64,000 nt of DNA from Limosilactobacillus reuteri (GCF_034259105.1 NZ_CP139478.1:1911001-1975000); one strand, 5' to 3'. Positions 9,531 to 18,982 are shown, counted from the stretch's first letter. Notes: generated by a model not told the origin, from the sequence alone. Program-made: numbers and translations.

Positions 9531-9562
9531 AAAAAGGCTGGAGAAACTTCCAACCTTCTGTA
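9531..9562 (-). terminator. Terminator of pepO
   Basis: On the minus strand AAGG-x-TGGA pairs with TCCA-x-CCTT, and a run of five T residues follows. It lies directly downstream of the pepO stop codon. Confidence 0.7.
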
Positions 9563-9571
9563 AATATTAAA

Positions 9572-11476
9572 TTACCAAATATGAACCCGATCTTCTGGCG
9601 CCCGGTACATTTCATCGCCAGGCTTAATGTCAAATGCTGTGTAGAAGTCATCGAGATTTTCTGCTTGAATATTAGCACGTAATTTTTGCGGTGCATGGAC
9701 ATCAATTGAAAGCAGTAATTGCATGTATTGTTCCGTTGCTTTCATTCGCCAAATAGTTGCCCAGTTAATAAAGAATTCTTGGGCATTGAAGTCAGCTTCA
9801 GTTTTTGCTGCTTCAAGTGCACAACTAAGGCCTCCTGCATCGGCAATATTTTCAGAAACCGTGAGCTTCCCGTTTACCTTTTGCTCAGCAAATGGGATCC
9901 CATCAAATTCTTCAATCATCTTTTGGGCTAATTGCTTAAAGTGTGCAGAATCTTCATCTGTCCACCAGTTATTAAGATTTCCAAACTCATCAAATAATGA
10001 CCCGTTATTGTCAAAGGCGTGGGAAATTTCATGAGCGATTACTGCACCAATTCCACCATAATTTTGGCTGCTGCTTTGTTTCAACGAGTAGAACGGTGCC
10101 TGTAGGATTGCCGCTGGGAATACAATGATATTCTTAAATGGGTGGTAGTAAGCATTGACTGTGGCCGCACTCATTTCCCACCGCATCCGATCAACAGGTT
10201 TATTCCAACGACTGAATAATTCTTTATTAGCCGTCACTGTTAATTGATTTAAGTTTGCAATCAATGATTCTTCTTCATCAACCTTAAATTGATCATAAAG
10301 AGCAGGGATCTTATCTGGATATCCGACTTGAATACCCAGTTTATCAAGCTTAAGAATAGCCTTATCACGGGTATCCTTACTAAGCCATTGGTTATTGGTC
10401 AAGCGTCCCTTATAGACTTTAATCATTTGCTCAACCATGTGGTGAACATCTGCTTTAGCTTGCGGTCCAAAGTACTTCTTCCCATAATAATCACCAGCTA
10501 CTTGGCTAAACATGTCACGTGCAAGATAGAACGCAAATTTACGCTGGCTAACTGGTTTCTTGCTTCCAGAAAGTGCTCGACCATAACGTCCATTGATTTC
10601 ACGCATTTCATCATCAAGGTAACTAGCATTTTCGCGAATGACACGAATTAATGCCCAGTTTTTAAAGAGCTCAAAGTTATCTTGTAAGATCTTGTTCAGG
10701 GCCTTAAAGTATTCCGGTTCTGTCACAATTACCTTTTCCGGTTCTTCCCCAACTAACTGCTTAATTATTGCCGCAATATCAAGTTGGTCAGTCGCACCGG
10801 CTAGTTCTGTAACCGTTTGTGGATTATACATCTTACTATAATCAGCCGCTTCTTCTGCACTCTTTACATTTGGCGCAAGAAGGGCATCGAATTTGATTGC
10901 ATCATCAATAATCTTTTTTGCTTCTTCTTTGCTATACCCCAACTTATCCATCAAGGCTTCCACCATTGAAGACCATAATTGGAGTAATTGATCGTGCTGA
11001 GCCTTCTTTTCTGCTTCATAGTAGCTCTTATCAGGCAAAATAAGCGATGGTGATGAGGCAAATAAAGCATAAACAGTCGCATTCTTCATATCAGCATCAA
11101 TATCAAAACTAATCGGCGAAGGCATCCCTGCTAGAATCCAGTTCTTCCATTGAGATTGGTAATCTTCATATGAATTAAGATTTTCTACACTTGCCAACAT
11201 CCGTTTAAGCGGTTGTGGGCCAACTTTCTTACGCCAATCAAACTTTTTAGCGAGGCGATATAGCTTAATCATCTCATTAAACCGAGAATCATCAGACTTT
11301 TCCTTCCCCGCTGCATAGGCATCAAAGTCATCCATTAGCTGCTTGTCAATCTCATCAACGAGGTCATTGAAGCCCCCAGTAGCTGGCTTATCATCAGGAA
11401 TCTTCGCCGTCTTTAGCCATTCCCCGTTTACTGCTTCGTATAAGTCGTCTTTAATTAATTCGTTATTCACTGCCAT
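9572..11476 (-). CDS. pepO: M13-family endopeptidase PepO
   Basis: A 634-residue zinc endopeptidase of the neprilysin family; lactic acid bacteria use it in the cytoplasm to cut imported oligopeptides. The zinc site is visible as HEISHAFDNNG (HExxH) with the third ligand in ENIADAGGL. The substrate motif NAYYHP, the usual C-terminal DVHAPQKLR...F and the last Trp (residue 634) are present. No signal peptide is seen. AAGGAGG lies eight bases before ATG 11476. Length is normal for PepO, and it is a single gene with its own terminator. Confidence 0.94.
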   Translation of the reverse strand: MAVNNELIKDDLYEAVNGEWLKTAKIPDDKPATGGFNDLVDEIDKQLMDDFDAYAAGKEKSDDSRFNEMIKLYRLAKKFDWRKKVGPQPLKRMLASVENLNSYEDYQSQWKNWILAGMPSPISFDIDADMKNATVYALFASSPSLILPDKSYYEAEKKAQHDQLLQLWSSMVEALMDKLGYSKEEAKKIIDDAIKFDALLAPNVKSAEEAADYSKMYNPQTVTELAGATDQLDIAAIIKQLVGEEPEKVIVTEPEYFKALNKILQDNFELFKNWALIRVIRENASYLDDEMREINGRYGRALSGSKKPVSQRKFAFYLARDMFSQVAGDYYGKKYFGPQAKADVHHMVEQMIKVYKGRLTNNQWLSKDTRDKAILKLDKLGIQVGYPDKIPALYDQFKVDEEESLIANLNQLTVTANKELFSRWNKPVDRMRWEMSAATVNAYYHPFKNIIVFPAAILQAPFYSLKQSSSQNYGGIGAVIAHEISHAFDNNGSLFDEFGNLNNWWTDEDSAHFKQLAQKMIEEFDGIPFAEQKVNGKLTVSENIADAGGLSCALEAAKTEADFNAQEFFINWATIWRMKATEQYMQLLLSIDVHAPQKLRANIQAENLDDFYTAFDIKPGDEMYRAPEDRVHIW

Positions 11477-11549
11477 GTGCAGGGCCTCCTTAAAAGGTTA
11501 CATTACTTACTATTATACTATGCCTACTAGAAATTCACGTAAATTTGCT

Positions 11550-11843
11550 TCAATCTAAAAAAGGACTTAATAAAGTTTTCCGTGCACTTTCTGAAAACCA
11601 TGAGTCATGTTGCATCATTAATTGATTTACTTCCTGGTAACTACTTAAGTCAACCTTGCCCTTAATTAATCCAGCAATTTGGAGTTGCCGAGCAAATTGA
11701 ACATCTGCGGACTGGAGAACATTTCGAAAGATCGGCTGCTCATCTGGATCCCACCGTTTATTAAGAAGACCAATTGCTCGCTCATATTCCTTGCTATGGG
11801 TAAGTACCTTTTGCATAGCCTGTGGATTTAAAATTGTCGTCAT
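11550..11843 (-). CDS. Uncharacterised protein at the end of the MoxR/VWA operon
   Basis: A 97-residue soluble, mostly helical protein that I do not recognise. It starts three bases after the stop of the VWA-like gene, behind GAGGG; TTG 11846 is an alternative start one codon earlier. It has no signal peptide, cysteines or metal motif. The tight spacing says it works with the MoxR ATPase and VWA protein, perhaps as an adaptor or substrate, but that is only inference from position. Confidence 0.7.
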   Translation of the reverse strand: MTTILNPQAMQKVLTHSKEYERAIGLLNKRWDPDEQPIFRNVLQSADVQFARQLQIAGLIKGKVDLSSYQEVNQLMMQHDSWFSESARKTLLSPFLD

Positions 11844-11846
11844 CAA

Positions 11847-13139
11847 TTATTCCCTCATTTCTAATACTCTTCCCGGTGGCTCTTTTACTGATAATTGATT
11901 AGCCTTTGCCATCATTAGCCAATAAACATTTTGATAATGATAATTATTGATTCTTTCCTCTCCCCACCCATCAGTAATAATGATAATTACACGATTTCGT
12001 TTAGTTAGGTGGTGCTGATGGAGATAGTCAAAAATACACTGAAAACTTGTACCCCCGCCACCTGTTCGTCTAAAATCAAGTTTTTTACCATCGTGTAGTT
12101 TTTGTTTGGCCGTCACCCGAGCATCAAACGAATAAACGTTAGCTGTCAGCTTCGTTTTCTTAAGCATCTTTTCAAGTGTCATTAGTGTTTGAACTATTTC
12201 TTGATCGGTAACTGATCCAGAATTATCAACAAAAATGTCAACAGCCGGATCCAATCTCGTAACTTTGCCAGGCAAATCCATTCGTAATGGTTGCCGACGA
12301 TTAAAGCGAGCATGCGAATTAACTTGCCCGCGTGCAATCAACCCAAACTGATGCCTAAGAACCTGCCGCCAATCGACTATTCTGGTTTGGTGAGCTTTTT
12401 GCAACTGTGCTTTTACATTTCCTGGTAATAAACCGCGATCTCGTTGCGGGGTTTGCCTCCAGGAACGATTCAAAATCTGCTTAATATTCGCTAAGCGCAC
12501 GACCTGATTGCTGATCTGCTGACTTGTCTTAGATTCCTGCCAGCCGTTATGAGTATCAGCTGTTTTAACCTCATCTGCCGTTGCATTTTCCTCTTGTTTG
12601 CCACCATTCAATTTAAGACCTGGCTGATGTAATTTTTCTTGCTGTTCAGCATGCAGCTGTTCTAATATATTGAGATAATCCTGCGAATCTAATTTTGGCA
12701 TTAGTTTTTGACGAAGAACTTTCTCCAATTGGCTAAGGGTTACTGTTCCCTGGGGCGGCTCAGTTAAATACTGGTTTACCGCTACATCGGTTGCAATCTG
12801 GACTAAATCTTGATGAGGATAAGAAGCATAACGTAATGGATGCATCCAGATAAGATGAAGGGCTTCATGTTCTAATAAGCTTTGAAGTTCATCATTACGA
12901 ACGTTCGCTAGCTTTTCTGGATTCATAACCAGTACAAGGCGATTGTCTTCCCACTTCAATCCCATCATTGCGGGTAACTGTAAATCATTCTCGCGTGGAA
13001 GTTGTAATAACACTTCTCCGAAAAGGCGCTGTTTTTGAAGGATGCTAATAATTGCCTCCCTAATCCGTTGTGCAGATGTCACATGGCTATTACCACCACC
13101 TTTTTGTCGTAACCGTGCCAGGATGTCACCTAAACTCAT
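11847..13139 (-). CDS. VWA-like protein with N-terminal metallopeptidase-like domain (DUF2201 type)
   Basis: A 430-residue protein. The N-terminal half carries a zincin-like motif, LEHEALHLIWMHPLRY (HEALH, residues ~90-100). A polar linker (~160-210) follows, then a C-terminal von Willebrand A-like domain with a metal-binding DNSGSVTDQE and ITDGWGEE. This layout matches DUF2201/VWA-like proteins found beside MoxR ATPases. The start overlaps the MoxR stop by four bases. Such pairs are thought to act as chaperone-like insertase or metal-loading systems, but this branch has no known substrate. The last residues are charged (EPPGRVLEMRE). Confidence 0.85.
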   Translation of the reverse strand: MSLGDILARLRQKGGGNSHVTSAQRIREAIISILQKQRLFGEVLLQLPRENDLQLPAMMGLKWEDNRLVLVMNPEKLANVRNDELQSLLEHEALHLIWMHPLRYASYPHQDLVQIATDVAVNQYLTEPPQGTVTLSQLEKVLRQKLMPKLDSQDYLNILEQLHAEQQEKLHQPGLKLNGGKQEENATADEVKTADTHNGWQESKTSQQISNQVVRLANIKQILNRSWRQTPQRDRGLLPGNVKAQLQKAHQTRIVDWRQVLRHQFGLIARGQVNSHARFNRRQPLRMDLPGKVTRLDPAVDIFVDNSGSVTDQEIVQTLMTLEKMLKKTKLTANVYSFDARVTAKQKLHDGKKLDFRRTGGGGTSFQCIFDYLHQHHLTKRNRVIIIITDGWGEERINNYHYQNVYWLMMAKANQLSVKEPPGRVLEMRE

Positions 13140-14281
13140 CGATTATCACCACGCGTCGCAACCTCCGCGAAATATTGATATAGTTGCGCTACAGAGCCTT
13201 GGGGATGTTTGATGGCTTGTTCATACATTACTTGCAAGAGGTCAACGAAATCTTCACCAACCGTTTGAACAATTGCATACTGACCATCCTCACTAACTAA
13301 TTGGAGATACTTAATAAATAGAGCTGCCTCTTCTTCAGATGCCAGCTTAGGACTTAGCCATGACCGTAATACTTGAATTTTAGTTGCTTCATCAGCATTT
13401 TCAAACTGTTTCTTGCCATCTTTAGCGTCTTTCAGGGTCGCTACGGTAAGCTCTTGACCCTGTGCAAGGACAAACTGAGCAAAGGCTACCCCTACTTCGT
13501 CACCTAAGTCACCACTAAATATATCAGCACCAAGTTCTTTTTGCGTTTTCTGATCTAACGCCTGTAATTGGTCAAGATTGCGGGAAACTCTTTCCCAAGC
13601 ACGTGGCGTGGGCGCCAAATCTTCATTATTTGGATCAATAACTAATAACTGTTCAGGGTATTGCGTAAGATAGGCGGAAACAAGGTTATTAATTCCAGCA
13701 GCCTTGGCCCATTTTAACCATTCAGTCGTCGAACTCGTCATCACTAAACGAACTGTCCGATCTTTAATTGCAGCATCCCCAGTCGCAACACCATATTCAC
13801 GATCAGTAAAGCCTGTCATCGTAGAATCAGGATTCTCCGCAATAATGATCTGCACCGTGGAAGGCAACCGCAAAGAATTAATCTTTCGTTGAAGGACCAG
13901 GTTCATTAATTCACTTTGAACCGCTTGCGTTCCACGATTAAATTCATCTAAAAACCAAATAATCGATTGATTAGGATGGGCCTCGGCATACTTAATAATG
14001 CTGATCAAAGTTTCAGAGTAACCAAATTGCACATTTGCAAGGCGGCCGTAATTTTTCGTTTCAACAAAGGATTCACTGGTCAATGGGGGAACTGGAATTG
14101 CAAGGTCTCCTTTTTCACTTAAGCTGACAACCGTAGTAAATAATGCTGCATTCAAATTAGTAGCAATTTCACGAACCAAAGCAGATTTACCGATCCCCGC
14201 ATCCCCGACAATATTCGGAACATTACCCGCATCAAGAACAACAGGGATTGCCGTTAATAGTTGTTGATAAGTTAGCGCCAT
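13136..14281 (-). CDS. MoxR-type AAA ATPase
   Basis: A 381-residue AAA+ ATPase. The Walker A motif is GDAGIGKSALV (residues ~24-34), and Walker B is IIWFLDEFNRG (~105). A sensor-1 region IIIAENPD and an arginine-rich segment around ERVSRNLDQ follow. The C-terminal third is helical. ATG 14281 lies three bases after the stop of the DNA glycosylase gene, and the end overlaps the VWA gene by four bases, so mpg, MoxR, VWA and the 97-residue gene form one operon. It probably remodels a partner presented by the VWA protein. Confidence 0.9.
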   Translation of the reverse strand: MALTYQQLLTAIPVVLDAGNVPNIVGDAGIGKSALVREIATNLNAALFTTVVSLSEKGDLAIPVPPLTSESFVETKNYGRLANVQFGYSETLISIIKYAEAHPNQSIIWFLDEFNRGTQAVQSELMNLVLQRKINSLRLPSTVQIIIAENPDSTMTGFTDREYGVATGDAAIKDRTVRLVMTSSTTEWLKWAKAAGINNLVSAYLTQYPEQLLVIDPNNEDLAPTPRAWERVSRNLDQLQALDQKTQKELGADIFSGDLGDEVGVAFAQFVLAQGQELTVATLKDAKDGKKQFENADEATKIQVLRSWLSPKLASEEEAALFIKYLQLVSEDGQYAIVQTVGEDFVDLLQVMYEQAIKHPQGSVAQLYQYFAEVATRGDNR

Positions 14282-14284
14282 TAT

Positions 14285-14917
14285 TTACCCCTTCCAGCCA
14301 TGACATTCCAGATCCATGTCTTGTTTTTTCACGTTTGATACATAGGGATTGCCTTTTACATAAAAGCGACGTGGACTTAACCCGTCCTTTCCCTTTAAAT
14401 TAACTCCAATCCGCGCAGAAATAGCGATTTCTCCAGGAATTTTATAATTATGTAAATCAACCGTTAGTGGACTTGTTTCCATGGGCTGCCCATCTAAGTC
14501 TCGTGAATGAATTCCAAGAGCTTGTACTAATTTACCGGGACCGTTAGTAATATTTACCCCTGCCATTTGCCGATTTTCGATCATTTTATCGATGTTTAGC
14601 GCCGGTTCTATTCCGCGAAGTAAAATTCCTTGAGGTTCCTCTGCATCCTGAACCACAATATCAAAACAATAATGTCCACGGATTTGGTATAGGTAAATAT
14701 TCCCGGGCATCCCATACAAAGATTCTGAGTAGCCAGTGCGTCGTCCGTTAAAAGCATGCGATGCAGAATCTTTTTCTCCTAAATATGCTTCTGTTTCAAC
14801 AATGTAACCACCAATGATCCCATTTTCAGTTTGGTATTTTACTAGTTTCCCTAAAAGATCCTTCGCAATTTCGACTGTAGGCCGTCCAGTAAAAAATTGT
14901 TGATATTTTGTTAGCAT
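14285..14917 (-). CDS. mpg: DNA-3-methyladenine glycosylase, AAG family
   Basis: A 210-residue base-excision repair glycosylase of the mammalian-AAG fold, which removes alkylated purines. Motifs are DLLGKLV, IVETEAYLGEKDSASHAFNGRR (catalytic Glu), YGMPGNIYLYQIRGHYCFDIV and NGPGKLVQALGI. ATG 14917 follows AGGAGG; an in-frame codon 12 residues earlier has no ribosome site. It heads the operon with MoxR and the VWA protein, an unusual neighbourhood for a repair enzyme. Confidence 0.92.
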   Translation of the reverse strand: MLTKYQQFFTGRPTVEIAKDLLGKLVKYQTENGIIGGYIVETEAYLGEKDSASHAFNGRRTGYSESLYGMPGNIYLYQIRGHYCFDIVVQDAEEPQGILLRGIEPALNIDKMIENRQMAGVNITNGPGKLVQALGIHSRDLDGQPMETSPLTVDLHNYKIPGEIAISARIGVNLKGKDGLSPRRFYVKGNPYVSNVKKQDMDLECHGWKG

Positions 14918-14976
14918 ATTTATTTTCCTCCTAAAAAGAACTATCCTAAACATAACACTAATTAAAGGAGATCGGC

Positions 14977-15351
14977 ATGATGGAACTAAAAATTGAACGA
15001 ATTTATACTAAACCTGTTGATTTAAATGGTTATCGTATCCTTGTTGACCGCATTTGGCCACGCGGGATTTCAAAAGAAAATGCACATCTTGATAAGTGGC
15101 TCAAAGAAGTCGGACCCAGTACCGAGCTGCGGAAATGGTTTGGTCATGATGTCGCTCGCTATCCAGAATTCAAAGAGCGTTATCTAGCAGAATTAACCAA
15201 CAATCCTGTTTACTATAATTCATTAAAGGCAATTGTCCAAAGTCAGTTGCCAAGCCAAAACGTTATTCTCCTTTACGGGGCAAAAGATGAAGAACATAAT
15301 CAAGCAGTTATTCTTGCTGCCAAACTTCGAAAAGATTTACAACTAATATAA
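14977..15351 (+). CDS. DUF488-family protein
   Basis: A 124-residue protein of the DUF488 family, transcribed divergently from mpg. Family features are the start motif IERIYTKPVDLNGYRILVDR, WPRGISKE, FGHDVARYPEFKERY and the C-terminal VILLYGAKDEEHNQAVIL. DUF488 proteins are small cytoplasmic proteins of unproven function. ATG 14977 has AAAGGAGA upstream; a second ATG one codon later is possible. An IS30 element sits 45 bases after its stop. Confidence 0.88.
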   Translation: MMELKIERIYTKPVDLNGYRILVDRIWPRGISKENAHLDKWLKEVGPSTELRKWFGHDVARYPEFKERYLAELTNNPVYYNSLKAIVQSQLPSQNVILLYGAKDEEHNQAVILAAKLRKDLQLI

Positions 15352-15396
15352 ATCAATAATTTTGTATTTTTTAGGAATAATTTGTTTTATAATAAT

Positions 15397-16450
15397 GGCA
15401 GATTGCAAGAAATAACTTGAACGAATTTAGTGACGTAGATTAATCAAGAAGATCTCGATTGGTGTGTGCCAGTTAAGACATTTAAGTGGTCGGGAATTCA
15501 GATACCAATTGATTTGAACCAGCTGGCGATCGCTCAGCTCTTCAATGGCTTGTCCCTTGGGAATAAACCGTCGCAAAACTCGATTACGGTTCTCATTACT
15601 ACCGCGTTCGTGCGGTGAATAGGCATGGGCAAAGTAAACCTGAGTACCCGTTAGCTGTTCAATTGCCTGATAGTTAGCGAACTCTTTCCCATGATCCACG
15701 GTAAGCGTCTTGAGCTTGTCTTGAAGTTGACTAGCTAGTTCAAGTACGGCTTGAGTCATGGACTGACTGTCGCGACCATGGAGCCGTTTAACAATTGTCA
15801 GGCGACTCTTACGCTCCACAAAAGTCGCCACAGCTTGACCTTTACGTTTGCCAGAAAGTACGGTATCAGCTTCAAAGTGGCCGAATTCTTGGCGAGTTTC
15901 GACTTTATGAGGACGCTCCTCAATGGAGCGGCCGTGACTGAACGTACCACGCTTTTCTTTAGCACGATGACGACGAATTCCATGATCAGGCAAATCGGGT
16001 AACTGTACATCAAGCCATCCTTGATCAATCCAGTTATAGACCGTCTTGTAGGCAATCCCAACTACATGGGCAACTTGTTCAGGGGACCACTTCTGGACTT
16101 GAATCTTTTCCTCAATCAAGTGCTTAAGGCTTTTAGTGAGTGAAGACTTCCGCCCCCGTTGACTAACCTTGCGTTCAAAGTCAGTTTGCGCTAGTTCAGC
16201 TTGATACCCACTATTTAGCCGGTGAAGTTCGTTAAAGATGGTGGTCTTACTAAAGCCTAAGTAGTTAGCGATGTATCGCAAGGAACGTCCTTCATTATGA
16301 AGCGTTTCAATGACAACACGGTTCTGGAATGATAAAATAGTGGTGCTCATCAAGGTCCTTCTTTCTAATGGATTGTGTGGTAACACCATTAAAGACCTTG
16401 ATGGGTTTTTCTGTCCACTTAAATGTTCAACTTAAATTTTACAATCTGCC
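15397..16450. mobile_element. IS30-family insertion sequence, type A copy 1
   Basis: A 1054-bp element bounded by imperfect 26-bp inverted repeats that share GGCAGATTG at the tips and TTGAAC at the inner ends. It is flanked by a 4-bp direct repeat, TAAT (15393-15396 and 16451-16454). An identical-length copy with the same encoded protein lies at 44378-45431 in the opposite orientation, and a diverged relative at 54280-55334. Two protein-identical copies imply recent transposition. Confidence 0.92.
15427..16350 (-). CDS. IS30-family transposase (type A)
   Basis: A 307-residue DDE transposase. Residues ~1-60 form helix-turn-helix segments (SLRYIANYLGFSKTTIFNEL). The catalytic core shows FEADTVLSGK (first Asp), LTVDHGKEF (second Asp) and ERGSNENRNR (Glu). 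ATG 16350 follows AGAAGG; upstream in-frame codons lie in the terminal repeat region. The same protein is encoded by the copy at 44.4 kb. Confidence 0.93.
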   Translation of the reverse strand: MSTTILSFQNRVVIETLHNEGRSLRYIANYLGFSKTTIFNELHRLNSGYQAELAQTDFERKVSQRGRKSSLTKSLKHLIEEKIQVQKWSPEQVAHVVGIAYKTVYNWIDQGWLDVQLPDLPDHGIRRHRAKEKRGTFSHGRSIEERPHKVETRQEFGHFEADTVLSGKRKGQAVATFVERKSRLTIVKRLHGRDSQSMTQAVLELASQLQDKLKTLTVDHGKEFANYQAIEQLTGTQVYFAHAYSPHERGSNENRNRVLRRFIPKGQAIEELSDRQLVQINWYLNSRPLKCLNWHTPIEIFLINLRH

Positions 16451-16643
16451 TAATATATGAGGATTTTATTCATAATTCTCTAGTACCCATTATTTCACTG
16501 ACTTAGTTATATAAAAAACTTTTGAAAGTAGCACTATCTTAAGGGTTTTTATAAGCTTTTTTAGTAACTTTTTCTAATCGTGCAATTAGAATTATGGGTA
16601 TCAATAACCCCCTAGTTTCATTTTGAAACAATTATCTGATAAG

Positions 16644-16692
16644 GTGGAAGTCTATTATTGAAGTGGTAAGTAGACTTCTACTTTATATTTTT
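16644..16692. terminator. Hairpin downstream of the 57-residue gene
   Basis: TGGAAGTCTA (16645-16654) pairs with TAGACTTCTA (16671-16680) and lies just beyond the stop of the minus-strand operon. The rest of 16451-16699 is AT-rich, with short hairpins but no gene that I can see. Confidence 0.45.
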
Positions 16693-16699
16693 AAATCAA

Positions 16700-16873
16700 T
16701 TATTTATCAGCCCAACTACGACCATCAAGCTCACCAGCGGCACTGCTTAGACGTTGTGCTTGTCTAAGCATTAACTGATCTAATGCCCGGTAAAAGGCTT
16801 GATCTTCATATGTTGGGCTATTTTTTATTAATTTTGTTAGTTCTTCATGTGCCCATTGTTGATTCTCATTCAT
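16700..16873 (-). CDS. Small uncharacterised protein (57 residues)
   Basis: An ORF of 57 residues starting at ATG 16873, with GAGGATG at the ribosome site, three bases after the stop of the flavodoxin-like gene. The product is soluble and acidic at the N-terminus (MNENQQWAHEELTKLI), with a helical middle and the tail GELDGRSWADK. I do not recognise it. Tight spacing makes it the third gene of the oxidoreductase operon. Confidence 0.6.
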   Translation of the reverse strand: MNENQQWAHEELTKLIKNSPTYEDQAFYRALDQLMLRQAQRLSSAAGELDGRSWADK

Positions 16874-16875
16874 TT

Positions 16876-17559
16876 TTAGTCATCCTCTTTTTCTCGCAGC
16901 CAGCCGATAGAAGTGTGTAAATCATCTAGCTCTTCTTGTTGGTCTTGTAAAAATGATAACAATTGTTCTAATTTTGCTTGTTGAAGAGGATCTAACTCGC
17001 GAGCGATTTTGGCATTAAGGCGACCGATAAACCATTGTGTCTCGTCACTAAAATGCAAGAATTTATCTAAGGTCAAATATTGCTGATAGTGGATAAATAA
17101 TGACTGTCGCTCTTCTTCACTCTGTTGAGCAAATTGATAGATCGGTAATGGTGGCAAATACTTCATCCCCATTGCATGCGCCAAAGCCTGATATGGTCGT
17201 AAAATTTCAGCAATTGTATATCCTTGACTAGCGCCTGGTTGAAAGGCAGAGGCTGAATGAGCAACCGTCGTAACAATCCCCAATTCACGGCCCTTTAGCA
17301 AATAGCTACTTGTAAGTTGTGAATTCCATACCTCATCAAGCCATTGCTTTAAGATCGCTGGCGCACTATACCAATACAGCGGAAATTGAAAAATAATTCG
17401 GGTTGCCGATTTAAGTAATTCCTGCTCTTGCGAAATATCAAAAGGTGTTTTTAATTCATGCCACATAACGTTATTTTCATTATCAGCGGCTGCCTTTAAA
17501 AACGATTCAGTCGATGAATTTGCAAGTTGAGGGTGAGCCACTATCACCAGTGTTTTCAT
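16876..17559 (-). CDS. Flavodoxin-like NAD(P)H oxidoreductase (KefF/MdaB type)
   Basis: A 227-residue protein with a flavodoxin-like fold. The N-terminal strand and FMN/FAD phosphate loop read MKTLVIVAHPQLANSSTESFL, and FQFPLYWYSAPAILKQWLDEVW is the typical quinone reductase motif. The C-terminal ~60 residues are an extra helical, acidic extension (LLSFLQDQQEELDDLH). ATG 17559 is preferred because AAAGGAG lies eight bases upstream; GTG 17568 falls inside that site. Family members reduce quinones or related electrophiles. It sits between two small unknown genes. Confidence 0.85.
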   Translation of the reverse strand: MKTLVIVAHPQLANSSTESFLKAAADNENNVMWHELKTPFDISQEQELLKSATRIIFQFPLYWYSAPAILKQWLDEVWNSQLTSSYLLKGRELGIVTTVAHSASAFQPGASQGYTIAEILRPYQALAHAMGMKYLPPLPIYQFAQQSEEERQSLFIHYQQYLTLDKFLHFSDETQWFIGRLNAKIARELDPLQQAKLEQLLSFLQDQQEELDDLHTSIGWLREKEDD

Positions 17560-17564
17560 CAATT

Positions 17565-17885
17565 TCACTCCTTTAATTCTGCAAGACCTTGTTTCAGAAC
17601 ATCTTCTGTAACATCGACAGTTAAAAATCGTTGCAGCGGCGTTTCGCTATGACGATCCTTAAAAGCCATTGGTTCTGCTTTTAGAATTACAACAGTCAAG
17701 TTATTTTCCGTCAGCATTAACTGACCTGGATGATTAAATTTCCCCTTAGTATGTTTTCCAGTCCGCCAAGTATGTAATTTTGCCTCGCCATTCTGGTCAA
17801 ACTTTAACTGGTACTTTCCACTAGCATCTGTTTCGACGGGAATTCCGGTAAACTTTTGAACATCATACTTATCTTTTTTACTCAT
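17565..17885 (-). CDS. Uncharacterised soluble protein (106 residues)
   Basis: A 106-residue protein rich in short beta-type segments (TDASGKYQLKFDQNGEAKLHTW), with no signal peptide or membrane span. ATG 17885 has a ribosome site AGAAGGATAT. The stop overlaps the ribosome site of the oxidoreductase gene, so the two are coupled. I do not recognise a family. Confidence 0.65.
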   Translation of the reverse strand: MSKKDKYDVQKFTGIPVETDASGKYQLKFDQNGEAKLHTWRTGKHTKGKFNHPGQLMLTENNLTVVILKAEPMAFKDRHSETPLQRFLTVDVTEDVLKQGLAELKE

Positions 17886-17915
17886 AATATATCCTTCTTA
17901 GTAATTAATCTAATT

Positions 17916-18878
17916 TTACGGTTCAGCTTTTAATTGGTCCGCATAGGTATTAACCTCATCCTGTTGGTCTTCACTTGTGTAGTAATTATTTATCAAATTC
18001 GTAACAGTGGTATGCGTAGTAGTCATTGGTACCCCTGCCACACTTTGATTTTCAGTTGGTTCAATCATTTTAATTGTGACATCATTGCCTTTACGTTTAA
18101 ACCAAATATAGCTAGTCGGATCACCCTGTGTTGTTACATATTGATAATCCGCAACTTCACCATAACCATAATGTGTTCCATAATACATTTCACCATTTTG
18201 AACTCCATCCTTAAACCAATCAGAGTTCTTTAACAATGCAACTAATGTTCCTAGCTGCTGAGTCGTTAATCCGTCCTTATCCGTAAGTGTAACTTTACCA
18301 CGCATATCAATAATTTGGGTATTTTTTGCCACTTTCAAAACACGATTAACTTCCCCATGAGTTTTGGCATACGTCACCATTTCAGCAAGTGTTACGCCTG
18401 TTTTGCGAATACCGTTACTACTGTTCGCATAGTAAACCCTATTCCCGACGATTGTATAGTAGGTTAAATTTAAACGATCACCATCTTCATCGCTTGCTGA
18501 AGTTAATTTAATAGTATATAAAATTTTGGCGTCCTTAGGATAAGTTTTAGCAGAAGGTCCCTCTCCCCAAGGCACTGCTTCTTTATCATAAATCTTAACC
18601 GTTGCTCCCTGATCATTGTTTTCCATATCAGCAGAATAATCGTAATCATTTGCTCCTGGCATATGCGCATCACGATAATACAACACGAGAGCAGCAGTTT
18701 GCTCAGGCGTTAATCGTTCAGCGTTTAGTGCTGCATCATCCCTTGCTTGTTGTGTACTTGATAAAGAACTAGTTATACTACTAGTTGATGATCTATTAGT
18801 ACTTGAGGATGTTCTCCCACAAGCTACCATGACCATCATCGTCAATGAAAGCATCAAAATTAGTGCTATTTTTCTCAT
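17916..18878 (-). CDS. Predicted lipoprotein of unknown function
   Basis: A 320-residue secreted protein. It has a lipoprotein signal (MRKIALILMLSLTMMVMVACG) with lipobox VMVAC-G, so diacylglyceryl modification at Cys is expected, then a Ser/Thr-rich linker (residues ~22-45) typical of lactobacillus surface lipoproteins. The C-terminal part has no motif I recognise. ATG 18878 follows GGGGAG; an upstream in-frame codon lacks a ribosome site. It is a single gene anchored outside the membrane. Confidence 0.8.
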   Translation of the reverse strand: MRKIALILMLSLTMMVMVACGRTSSSTNRSSTSSITSSLSSTQQARDDAALNAERLTPEQTAALVLYYRDAHMPGANDYDYSADMENNDQGATVKIYDKEAVPWGEGPSAKTYPKDAKILYTIKLTSASDEDGDRLNLTYYTIVGNRVYYANSSNGIRKTGVTLAEMVTYAKTHGEVNRVLKVAKNTQIIDMRGKVTLTDKDGLTTQQLGTLVALLKNSDWFKDGVQNGEMYYGTHYGYGEVADYQYVTTQGDPTSYIWFKRKGNDVTIKMIEPTENQSVAGVPMTTTHTTVTNLINNYYTSEDQQDEVNTYADQLKAEP

Positions 18879-18982
18879 AAAGATACTCCCCACAGATCTT
18901 ATACTTAGATCTTTATTATACCTTAATCTTTAGGGGTTACCTAAAAAGCCTCCATAATTGATTTGGAGACTTTCTTCTCATT

